From the NCBI GenBank assembly GCA_964352405.1, contig CAYGRY010000027.1, positions 1 to 33,523 of the forward strand: a stretch of 33,523 bases of DNA, in the 5' to 3' direction. A model generated the notes under the pieces. The model made no database searches. It had not been told where the DNA came from and saw only the letters and a list, made by a program, of their open reading frames with translations. Below are positions 9,028 through 15,678 of the stretch, piece by piece. The position numbers were made by a program, and so were the translations under genes. The DNA is from UBA4207 sp964352405. GTDB lineage: Bacteria > Bdellovibrionota > Bacteriovoracia > Bacteriovoracales > Bacteriovoracaceae. Position 1 is the stretch's first letter. The number at the start of each line of letters is the position of its first letter.

Positions 9028-10175
9028 AATCTATAAGACAGGCCAAGCTGTATTCTTGGACCACTCACAACTTTAGTGATTTCATCTTCTTCATCTTCGA
9101 TGACAAAAGACTCTCCACGACGATAGTAATCAAGATAAGCTCTCATCCCAAAACCATTTGGTAGGTAGTACTTTATACCGCCCCCTAGAGAAAAAAAGTT
9201 GGCAGAGCCACTGAGTGAAACTGGTTCTGCTGCTGTTTCAGTCGTATCTGTAATAGTATCTTCAGATGTACCTATACCTAGTGAAACTCCGACGTAACCA
9301 ATCATGGCATGGTAAGAAAGTGGTGCGGCCAAGAAGTGATAGTTTAAACCTGCTCCATATTCAAAGACAGAACTAGAAACTTGTGTTCCTTGAGCTGAAG
9401 AGCTTGAACTACTAGCACTATGAATAAATCCAAAAAGAGATAAGTCTCGAAGAAAGCCAGAGCTGCGATTAAAGTATTTTTCTGCACCCAGGGAGAAATC
9501 AACACTTGAGTCAGAACCTGAAGTTGTTCCAGCTGTTCCAAGATCAGAGGTTGTTGAAAGAGCATTAAAGTGTGCAAGACCAAATACTTCAATTGTTTTA
9601 GTTGGACTAAGGCCAACACCTGAGCGAACAACAACTTCACCACTAGTATTCATTGGCATATCGCTTACCATTGGTGCAGAAGATTGACTCATGACTTTTC
9701 CAGCAGGGTCACCTCGAGTCATTGAGGCAAACTCTCCAGCCTCTTCTGCAGATAAATCGGCACCAACAACATCATTCGCGCCATCGGCAAGAGGAATACC
9801 GGTCTCAATATCAAGCTTTGTCGCTTGAGCAATAAAGCTTTGAGAAGGGTCATCAGTCAGTTTTACAGGTGGAGAAATTTTTAGATTTAAAATTTGATCT
9901 GCTCTTAAAACATCATTATCAACAATACGATAAACTGACCAAATACTACGAGTTGGGCTTACTTTTTGAACAACACCACGAGCAACCACTCCAGTTGTTA
10001 AATAAAATTTTGCGTGATCACCTACCACCAAACCATCCTCTAAACCTCTGTTTAAAAGCACTGTTTTTCTAGAAACAGATAGTCTTAAAAGTCGAACCGT
10101 TAATTTTTCATCAATTTCTAAACCATAGGTATAAAAACTAGATAAAAAGAGAATGATTGCTAAAAATAACTTCAT
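9024..10175 (-). CDS. predicted outer-membrane protein with N-terminal LNRG domain (paralogue 2)
   Basis: The 383-aa product starts at the ATG at 10175, chosen because GAGG sits 6 bases upstream and because it yields a clean signal peptide, MKLFLAIILFLSSFYTYG. An earlier in-frame TTG at 10187 has no ribosome-binding site. After the signal comes a small domain with VLLNRGLEDGLVVGDHAKFY, then a Ser/Thr/Ala-rich linker, then a C-terminal region from about 180 built of alternating hydrophobic strands and ending GLSYRF. A terminal phenylalanine after such strands is typical of BAM-assembled outer-membrane barrels. It begins 8 bases after its paralogue's stop, so they form an operon. Function unknown; the fold is inferred. 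Confidence 0.75.
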   Translation of the reverse strand: MKLFLAIILFLSSFYTYGLEIDEKLTVRLLRLSVSRKTVLLNRGLEDGLVVGDHAKFYLTTGVVARGVVQKVSPTRSIWSVYRIVDNDVLRADQILNLKISPPVKLTDDPSQSFIAQATKLDIETGIPLADGANDVVGADLSAEEAGEFASMTRGDPAGKVMSQSSAPMVSDMPMNTSGEVVVRSGVGLSPTKTIEVFGLAHFNALSTTSDLGTAGTTSGSDSSVDFSLGAEKYFNRSSGFLRDLSLFGFIHSASSSSSSAQGTQVSSSVFEYGAGLNYHFLAAPLSYHAMIGYVGVSLGIGTSEDTITDTTETAAEPVSLSGSANFFSLGGGIKYYLPNGFGMRAYLDYYRRGESFVIEDEEDEITKVVSGPRIQLGLSYRF

Positions 10176-10183
10176 ATCTAACC

Positions 10184-11725
10184 TCAAAAGAAAGCGCTTA
10201 TGCCAAATGAGTAGCGAATTTCGCTAATCTCATAAACAGTGTCGATTTCATCTTGTAATCCCGTTGTCGTATTAATTCTATTTTGTTCACCGGACATCAT
10301 GGCAAAAAACCCTAAGCCCATCGGGGCTGAGTTATTAACTTCATCACCGGCGCTAAATCTAAAGCGTAAACCGGCATGGAGATCAGTTCCCATCATTTGA
10401 ATGTCATAAGTTTGTTTAAGAAATCCAGACTGAAGATCGCCATTTCCTCTTTTAATTCCTATTCCAACAAATGGAATCAGTCTTCTGACAGCTGTTGGTT
10501 TCCAAAGTGGGAACCAATGAATCTGCATCCCAAGTGCACCCCAAGCGATTCTTCCGTTAATGCCACCCCCACCGATATTCTCATAAGAGATTCCTCTTTC
10601 AATTAGTCCTTCAATCGACCAACTCGAAAGTTTTTCAGTTGCGTGCTCAAGTAAATATTCATATCCGATAGCAAGGCCAAAGTTATTACCGCTATTATTA
10701 GGATCTATTCCTGATGTTCTTGGGTTTACCGCTGTAGAATAGCGAAGATTAATATGATGGGAAGCCAGATTTGAAGCTGCTTTTCTTCTACGTTCTCTTT
10801 CTTCTATCACTCCGCTTTCAACAATCGTTCTTCTAAGTTCTTTATCACTTAAACCTGCAGACCATAACTCGCCATTTTTTTGAATACGTGATTGCGTTTC
10901 TTCAGCTAAATTATTTTGACTGGTTAATTTATCCTGATAGCGGTCAAAGTCATTTGGAGTCGAACTTGTAAGTTCTCCATTACGTCTAATTTTTCCAGCA
11001 ATTTGTCCATCTGTACCACGAGCTTTAGCCACTCTAGCCTTTTCGACAGTACCTTCAATAACAGAGTTCGATATGTCTAAATCATTTTGTTTTCTAAACT
11101 CAGTTGAATCACTTAAAGTAGGCTCCGTTTGAGGGCGCACTGACTCGAGTTCTCCTGGGAAATTATCTGAAATAATCGGAATCTCACCACCACTCCACTG
11201 AGTCGTCTCAACTGTTTTCAAATCATAATCAACAGTAGGAGATGTTGTTACAGCAACTTCACCTTCAACAAATTTATCGCTTTCAATAATAAGGTCATCA
11301 GGAACTGAGTCATTTAAAATTTCTGTATCTCTAGATCGGCTTAAAATAGACTTGGTTTGAACAACTTTAAAAGGCCTTCGCCCCTTTAAAACTTCTTCAT
11401 TCATAGAAAAAAATATTTTTTGTGCTGGTCTTGGCTTAAGTTGCTCAGGAATATTTCTAAAATACCAAAAAGAATAGCTGTCATTAACCTTAACGACTTC
11501 ACCTACTCCGATATATTCCATCTGATTTTCATCATTATAAAAACGAGCCTGCATGCCTGGTCTCATGCCTTCGACCATACCTCGATTGAGGATAATGCTT
11601 TTGCCTGAATCACTGACGTCGCCGACTTCAGCTTGATGAAAGAACTGCGCCATCGACAACGGAGCATAGCCCAGACAAAGCCAGGCCAACATAAAGCGGC
11701 ATCTTTTTAAAATCGAGTTCGACAT
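10184..11725 (-). CDS. predicted outer-membrane protein with N-terminal LNRG domain (paralogue 1)
   Basis: The 513-aa product is taken to start at the ATG at 11725, because GGAAG lies 7 bases upstream and this gives a normal signal peptide (MSNSILKRCRFMLAWLCLGY, then APLSMAQ). Starts at 11731 (ATG) and 11770 (GTG) are possible. Just after the signal is a domain with IILNRGMVEGMRPGMQARFY, clearly related to the same region of the downstream gene. The middle (about 120-330) is charged and lacks recognised motifs. The C-terminal part from about 330 has barrel-like strands such as GYEYLLEHATEKLSSWSIEG, glycine-rich turns, and ends YSFGISAFF. Both genes are probably outer-membrane or surface proteins of related function. 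No enzyme motif was found. Confidence 0.75.
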   Translation of the reverse strand: MSNSILKRCRFMLAWLCLGYAPLSMAQFFHQAEVGDVSDSGKSIILNRGMVEGMRPGMQARFYNDENQMEYIGVGEVVKVNDSYSFWYFRNIPEQLKPRPAQKIFFSMNEEVLKGRRPFKVVQTKSILSRSRDTEILNDSVPDDLIIESDKFVEGEVAVTTSPTVDYDLKTVETTQWSGGEIPIISDNFPGELESVRPQTEPTLSDSTEFRKQNDLDISNSVIEGTVEKARVAKARGTDGQIAGKIRRNGELTSSTPNDFDRYQDKLTSQNNLAEETQSRIQKNGELWSAGLSDKELRRTIVESGVIEERERRRKAASNLASHHINLRYSTAVNPRTSGIDPNNSGNNFGLAIGYEYLLEHATEKLSSWSIEGLIERGISYENIGGGGINGRIAWGALGMQIHWFPLWKPTAVRRLIPFVGIGIKRGNGDLQSGFLKQTYDIQMMGTDLHAGLRFRFSAGDEVNNSAPMGLGFFAMMSGEQNRINTTTGLQDEIDTVYEISEIRYSFGISAFF

Positions 11726-11784
11726 TTCCATTCTTCCATGAAGGTCTGTCCCCTCTTTTTCAATATTCACAAGAGGTTATGAAA

Positions 11785-11812
11785 ATTCTAACATACTTGC
11801 GCGATAGGTCTA
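11785..11812 (-). promoter_or_regulatory. candidate promoter of the tandem outer-membrane protein operon
   Basis: On the minus strand, TAGACC (11812-11807), a 16-bp spacer and TAGAAT (11790-11785) form a plausible sigma-70 promoter; TG one base before the -10 makes it an extended -10. Predicted start near 11778. Confidence 0.4.
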
Positions 11813-11862
11813 CGTTCATTTACTGATGCATAGCTCCATATCATACAAATCATCGCTCAATG

Positions 11863-11891
11863 TTGCTGTATCGCCTAGAATTACATATATA
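11863..11891 (+). promoter_or_regulatory. candidate promoter for the small protein-trxB unit
   Basis: TTGCTG (11863-11868), 17 bp, then TATATA (11886-11891) within an AT-rich run. The predicted start near 11898 leaves a leader of about 27 bases holding the CGAGGA ribosome-binding site. It is divergent from the outer-membrane protein promoter about 50 bp away. Confidence 0.4.
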
Positions 11892-11924
11892 TAGGGAACA
11901 AATTTTTAAGAATTCGAGGATTTC

Positions 11925-12110
11925 GTGGCTAAACGCAAACAACATAAGAAAATCTACATCTACAGCTGTCCAATTACTGAAGAGAAGTACAAGCTTACTC
12001 GTGAAGTAAAAAATGAAGAAGATCTCATGTCAGTTAAAGCTTATTACGACATGCATGCTGAAGAAGACGATCGCCCAGAACATATCAAGAAGAAACTTCT
12101 AGAAGGCTAA
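11925..12110 (+). CDS. small basic/acidic conserved-looking protein, 61 aa
   Basis: The start is GTG with GAGGA at 11916-11920. The product has a lysine-rich N-terminus (MAKRKQHKK), a short YIYSCPITEEKYKLTREV segment that could form a beta-hairpin, and a helical, charged C-terminus. It has one cysteine, no signal peptide and no membrane segment. It resembles no family I can name. The good ribosome-binding site, its own candidate promoter and its position 39 bp ahead of trxB support a real, co-transcribed gene. A link to thioredoxin-dependent redox control is only suggested by position. Confidence 0.7.
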   Translation: MAKRKQHKKIYIYSCPITEEKYKLTREVKNEEDLMSVKAYYDMHAEEDDRPEHIKKKLLEG

Positions 12111-12149
12111 TACGCCTCTTTATAAATTCATAAGATAAGGTGAACCACG

Positions 12150-13076
12150 ATGGAAACCCATAAAGTCATTATTATTGGCTCTGGTCCTGCAGGACATACT
12201 GCCGCTCTGTATGCAGCTCGCGCGGATTTAAAACCACTTGTGATCGAAGGTCATGAGCCTGGTGGCCAACTGACAACGACAACTGATGTAGAGAACTTTC
12301 CAGGATTTCCAGAAGGAATCATGGGCCCAGATCTCATGATTAATTTCAAAAAACAGGCTCAGCGCTTTGGTGCTGAATACCTTGGAACTCTAGTTACTAA
12401 AGTTGATTTTTCTAAGCGTCCATTTCATATCACATGTGAAAATGGCAAAGAGTTTTTAGCCGAAACAGCTATTATCTCAACAGGCGCTTCTGCTAAGTAC
12501 TTAGGTCTTCCAAATGAAATGGCACTTATTGGTAAAGGCGTTTCTGGTTGTGCCACATGTGACGGCTTCTTTTTTAGAAACCAAGTAGTACACGTCGTTG
12601 GTGGCGGAGATACGGCGATTGAAGAAGCAACATTCTTAACTAAGTTTGCTTCAAAAGTTTATATGGTTCACCGCCGTGATGAGTTCCGTGCTTCAAAAGC
12701 CATGCAAGCCCGCGCCTTTGCCAATGAGAAAATTGAAATCATTTGGGATACAGAAGTTATTGAAATCATCGCCGACGATAATGGTGTGAATGCAATCAAA
12801 GTGAAGAACAATAAAACTGGTGAAGTAACAGAAAGAAAAACAGACGGTCTTTTCATGGGTATTGGTCACACACCAAATACTAAGTTTTTGGAAGGCCAAA
12901 TTAATCTTGATGACCATGGCTTTATTAAGACTGCTGGTAAGCATCCAGATACTAACGTTGAAGGTGTCTTTGCTTGCGGTGACGTTCAAGATAGTTACTA
13001 CCGTCAGGCCATCAGTGCGGCTGGTTCGGGCTGTGAAGCTGCAATTCGCGCTGAACGTTTCCTCTCAGAAGCATAA
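12150..13076 (+). CDS. trxB: thioredoxin reductase (NADPH)
   Basis: The 308-aa product is the normal low-molecular-weight TrxB size. It shows the FAD motif IIGSGPAGHTAALYAARADL at residues 8-27, EGHEPGGQLTTTTDVENFPG near 34-53, the redox-active CATC in GVSGCATCDGFFF near 130-142, the NADP motif VGGGDTAIEEA near 151, and the C-terminal GVFACGDVQD near 270 with the final flavin-binding helix. It reduces thioredoxin with NADPH in the cytosol. The ribosome-binding site AAGGTGA lies 8 bases before the ATG. It follows the 61-aa gene and is followed by a hairpin at 13086-13109. Confidence 0.96.
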   Translation: METHKVIIIGSGPAGHTAALYAARADLKPLVIEGHEPGGQLTTTTDVENFPGFPEGIMGPDLMINFKKQAQRFGAEYLGTLVTKVDFSKRPFHITCENGKEFLAETAIISTGASAKYLGLPNEMALIGKGVSGCATCDGFFFRNQVVHVVGGGDTAIEEATFLTKFASKVYMVHRRDEFRASKAMQARAFANEKIEIIWDTEVIEIIADDNGVNAIKVKNNKTGEVTERKTDGLFMGIGHTPNTKFLEGQINLDDHGFIKTAGKHPDTNVEGVFACGDVQDSYYRQAISAAGSGCEAAIRAERFLSEA

Positions 13077-13085
13077 ATTTCGCTT

Positions 13086-13109
13086 GGACCGGTACTTTTT
13101 TGCCGGTCC
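13086..13109 (+). terminator. hairpin downstream of trxB, possible terminator lacking a U-tail
   Basis: GGACCGG (13086-13092) and CCGGTCC (13103-13109) form a perfect 7-bp GC-rich stem, extendable by two pairs (one wobble) around a CTTTTT loop, just 10 bases after the trxB stop. The following bases, TACTTTGGCC, are not a proper U-tract. It may be an RNA 3'-end stabiliser or an imperfect terminator. The rest of this 266-bp gap shows only weak promoter-like matches. Confidence 0.4.
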
Positions 13110-13342
13110 TACTTTGGCCCTAGCGCCCCTATCTCCGATCATTTCTTTCAGTCTTTCTACCTATTTAAAACTGTTTTAGTGCAGTTAGATAAGTTAAGAC
13201 TTTTTTTACTACAGGGGTCTTTGACATCTGCCCCAAGAATTTGAAACACTAAATAGGAAGATTTGTTGCAATAAACCAAGGATCGGTTTTTCAATAAAAT
13301 TTTCATTGCACAGGTTAGGCTCAAACCAAGGAAGGTAATGCC

Positions 13343-14197
13343 ATGACTCTCGTATTCGACTACAAGACATTACACGTAACACTCGACCCTTCAACTCGCA
13401 GTCTCACGATTGAATTATCAAGACCAGCAAGAAGAAATGCCATCACGATGGAAATGCTTTTTGAACTTGAAGGAATGATGGCTTGGCTCTCATCCCATCT
13501 TGAAATCAATGCTGTAACTCTTCGTGGTGCTGGCGGTTATTTCTCTACAGGATTTGATAGAGAAGAAACGGCGAGAATGGATGCTCCAAAACTTCAAAAA
13601 TATTTTAAAAAATTACAAAAAATTGTCTACTCAATGCACTTACTGCCTCAAACATTTATCGTTGATCTTGGCAAAGGCGCTGAAGCTCAAGGAATTGAAT
13701 TAGCTCTAGGCGGAGACATTCGTCTTGTTCATGAAGAAACTGTAATTGAGTTCAATCATTTACAAAAAGGCTTAGTTCCTTGCTCTGGCGGTGTTGGTAT
13801 TCTTGCTAATATTGTTGGTGCTCAGGTTGCTAGACGTTGGGTGATGACTTCTCAAACACTTACATCAAACGATGCTGTGAGTGGAATGTTTGCGGACTAC
13901 TCTTACGTACTTCAAACAAAATATAAATTACAACAAGAAATTCTTAAACGTATTCTAATGCAATCTCCTGTAGCTAGAATTCAAGCCAAACGATCACTTG
14001 TAGAAGCAACTCTACCTGAAGTTGATCGCTCTTTGGTTTATGAATCAAACTTCGCTCATGCAGGTATGGCTTCAGGTGACTGGAAAAAGTTTCTTGATAA
14101 TATAGAAAACGATGAAGAGAAGCTTATCAAATCGACGGAATATACAAATCCAAGAGATATGGCAAAAATTGTAAAAGAAGCAACTCCAACGAATTAA
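13343..14197 (+). CDS. enoyl-CoA hydratase/isomerase (crotonase) family protein
   Basis: The 284-aa product has the crotonase fold signatures: RPARRNAITMEMLFELE near residue 26, the first oxyanion-hole region GAGGYFSTGFDREE near 62, the second region GAEAQGIELALGGDIRLVHE near 112, and FNHLQKGLVPCSGGVGIL near 137, where the family often carries its catalytic Glu. That site here reads KGLVPCSG, so the exact chemistry (hydratase, isomerase or other) cannot be told. It is cytosolic. The ATG follows AAGGAAGGT at good spacing. It is monocistronic and its stop overlaps the convergent gene by four bases. Confidence 0.87.
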   Translation: MTLVFDYKTLHVTLDPSTRSLTIELSRPARRNAITMEMLFELEGMMAWLSSHLEINAVTLRGAGGYFSTGFDREETARMDAPKLQKYFKKLQKIVYSMHLLPQTFIVDLGKGAEAQGIELALGGDIRLVHEETVIEFNHLQKGLVPCSGGVGILANIVGAQVARRWVMTSQTLTSNDAVSGMFADYSYVLQTKYKLQQEILKRILMQSPVARIQAKRSLVEATLPEVDRSLVYESNFAHAGMASGDWKKFLDNIENDEEKLIKSTEYTNPRDMAKIVKEATPTN

Positions 14198-14943
14198 AAA
14201 GCTAATGAATAAAAAATCCCGGCGCAACCGTGTCGGGATAAATTTTCATCAACATTTTCACCTAGAAAGCCTAAGCCACGAATAATATTCTGATTAATAT
14301 TCTTAGAATTAATTTCATTTAAGTCTTTTCCTGAAACGACTTGATTAAAAACGCCATGAACCCAGCTCAAACGATTTTCTGCTCGCCAAACTTTTAGACT
14401 ACTTTCTTTGTGAATGGGAAGTTCTACAACACGCGAGCGCTGAGCTTGATCTAAAGGAAAGAATCGATTGTCTTCGATAATAACAAGCTGGTCTAGGGGA
14501 GCAATCTTAGTCAAATCTTTTCTATAACGATCAGTAAAATACTGACCTTCAAATTGTTCACCTAAATCAACCAGATCCTCTCTTCCTAATATACTTGAGG
14601 CTATATCAGAAAAAGTCTTTCCATTAGAGAGCTTAAGCTTGGAAAGTAGGTCTAAATTCCTCTCGTTTGGCCCACCAGAATAAAAATGAACTTGTAGTCC
14701 ATCACGGTACGCTCTTTCCACAAGCTCTATCGCGTGATCAAAGACATGATAAGCCTCACCTGAGTCTAAGACGATATCACCCATTGAATTCATACCTAGT
14801 GATTCGACCAAAGTACCATCAAGATCAAACACAATATGTCGGATAGATTGTGATGAAGGTGAACGTAGGGAAGTGACATCATGAAATAGCACGACTAAAA
14901 CGATCGGAATAAGTGACAATAAAAGAGCTATAAACCTTTTCAC
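14194..14943 (-). CDS. HAD-superfamily protein with N-terminal signal anchor
   Basis: The 249-aa product starts at a GTG with a weak ribosome-binding site; this start is kept because it alone includes the hydrophobic signal/anchor segment IALLLSLIPIVLVVLF. The HAD motifs follow: HIVFDLDGTLVE near residue 36 (nucleophile and acid/base aspartates), VHFYSGG near 84 (motif II Ser), a possible motif III lysine in RYRKDLTKI near 143, and LVIIEDNRFF near 156 (acidic motif IV). It should be an exported or membrane-tethered phosphohydrolase of unknown substrate. The last dozen codons overlap a terminator-like hairpin, so the true C-terminus may be shorter. It is divergent from the coiled-coil gene at 14985. 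Confidence 0.75.
   Translation of the reverse strand: MKRFIALLLSLIPIVLVVLFHDVTSLRSPSSQSIRHIVFDLDGTLVESLGMNSMGDIVLDSGEAYHVFDHAIELVERAYRDGLQVHFYSGGPNERNLDLLSKLKLSNGKTFSDIASSILGREDLVDLGEQFEGQYFTDRYRKDLTKIAPLDQLVIIEDNRFFPLDQAQRSRVVELPIHKESSLKVWRAENRLSWVHGVFNQVVSGKDLNEINSKNINQNIIRGLGFLGENVDENLSRHGCAGIFYSLAF
14211..14238 (-). terminator. terminator-like hairpin shared by two convergent genes
   Basis: TCCCGGCGC (14217-14225) pairs with GTGTCGGGA (14230-14238) around AACC. On the minus strand it is followed by TTTTTT (14216-14211), the classic intrinsic-terminator layout, although two pairs become C-A mismatches there. On the plus strand the stem is complete (two G-U) but the tail is only TAAATTTT. 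It probably serves both genes, though it lies inside the last codons of the minus-strand HAD gene. Confidence 0.6.
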
Positions 14944-14984
14944 AAAGGCTTTATCGGAAAAATTTATTAAGGCATAATAAAGTC

Positions 14985-15677
14985 ATGAAAATCTTTACCA
15001 ATATGTTCATCTTTTCCTTATCAGTGCTTTTGGCTGTGAACTTTTGCTGGGCCCAAGAGAATCAAGACCTTAAAGCATTTAAATCAGACATTAATGATGC
15101 CACCATCGATCGAGTCAGAATCTTAGAGGAGTATATCGAAAAGATGTCATCACAGTTTATACAGACCTCAAAGAATTTAGAGGCACAAATTAAGAAAAAT
15201 GCTGAACTTGAAAAGAAAATTGCAAAAGGAATGTCATCAGATAATCAATCAACTTCTATGGAACAATTAACAAAGACCGTTGAAAGTCTTGAAAAGAAAA
15301 TTGCAAAATTAAGTCCGGACGAAGTCAATCGAGATTTAAAGTCAGTAAAATCGGAACTTTCTAAAACTAATGTTGAAATTCTATTAATAAAGAGTCTTCT
15401 CAATGAAGTTAAAACATATCTCATCAATAATCATGAAATAACGATTGCGAAAGACAAATCTAAAGTAAATTCAAGTTTGAATGAAACAATCGATAATATA
15501 AGAAAAATATATCTAACGGAAAAAAAATCAGCTGCAAGTACTAATACAGAAGTAAAAGTAAAATCTGAATCTGATAACTTCTTAGATAAGTTCTCCCTAC
15601 GAACTAGGAGATCTTTTTGTAAAACTGAAGCAAACGCTAAAAAGTTTAAGAAGGAATGCTTGCCTTATATAAAATAA
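14985..15677 (+). CDS. secreted coiled-coil protein of unknown function
   Basis: The 230-aa product begins with a signal peptide, MKIFTNMFIFSLSVLLAVNF then CWAQ, with likely cleavage after CWA. The mature part from about 25 to 160 is charged heptad-like sequence (for example LEEYIEKMSSQFIQTSKNLE and EQLTKTVESLEKKIAKLSPD), predicted to form a coiled coil. The C-terminus is basic with two cysteines (SFCKTEANAKKFKKECLPY). There are no enzyme motifs. There is almost no ribosome-binding site; instead CATAAT (14972-14977) lies 7 bases before the ATG. It is convergent with, and 1 bp from, the next minus-strand gene. Probably periplasmic. Confidence 0.65.
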   Translation: MKIFTNMFIFSLSVLLAVNFCWAQENQDLKAFKSDINDATIDRVRILEEYIEKMSSQFIQTSKNLEAQIKKNAELEKKIAKGMSSDNQSTSMEQLTKTVESLEKKIAKLSPDEVNRDLKSVKSELSKTNVEILLIKSLLNEVKTYLINNHEITIAKDKSKVNSSLNETIDNIRKIYLTEKKSAASTNTEVKVKSESDNFLDKFSLRTRRSFCKTEANAKKFKKECLPYIK

Positions 15678-15678
15678 A

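Noticed and set aside
9344..9643. 99-codon minus-strand frame inside the second outer-membrane protein gene
   Set aside because: Out-of-frame reading of Ser/Thr-rich codons of the real gene on the same strand; low-complexity Leu/Gln product.
12862..13179. 105-codon plus-strand frame overlapping the end of trxB
   Set aside because: It lies mostly within trxB in another frame and extends through the hairpin after trxB; no independent start signals.
13209..13394. 61-codon minus-strand frame across the crotonase start
   Set aside because: It covers the crotonase ribosome-binding site and start on the opposite strand, has no start signals and no recognisable features.
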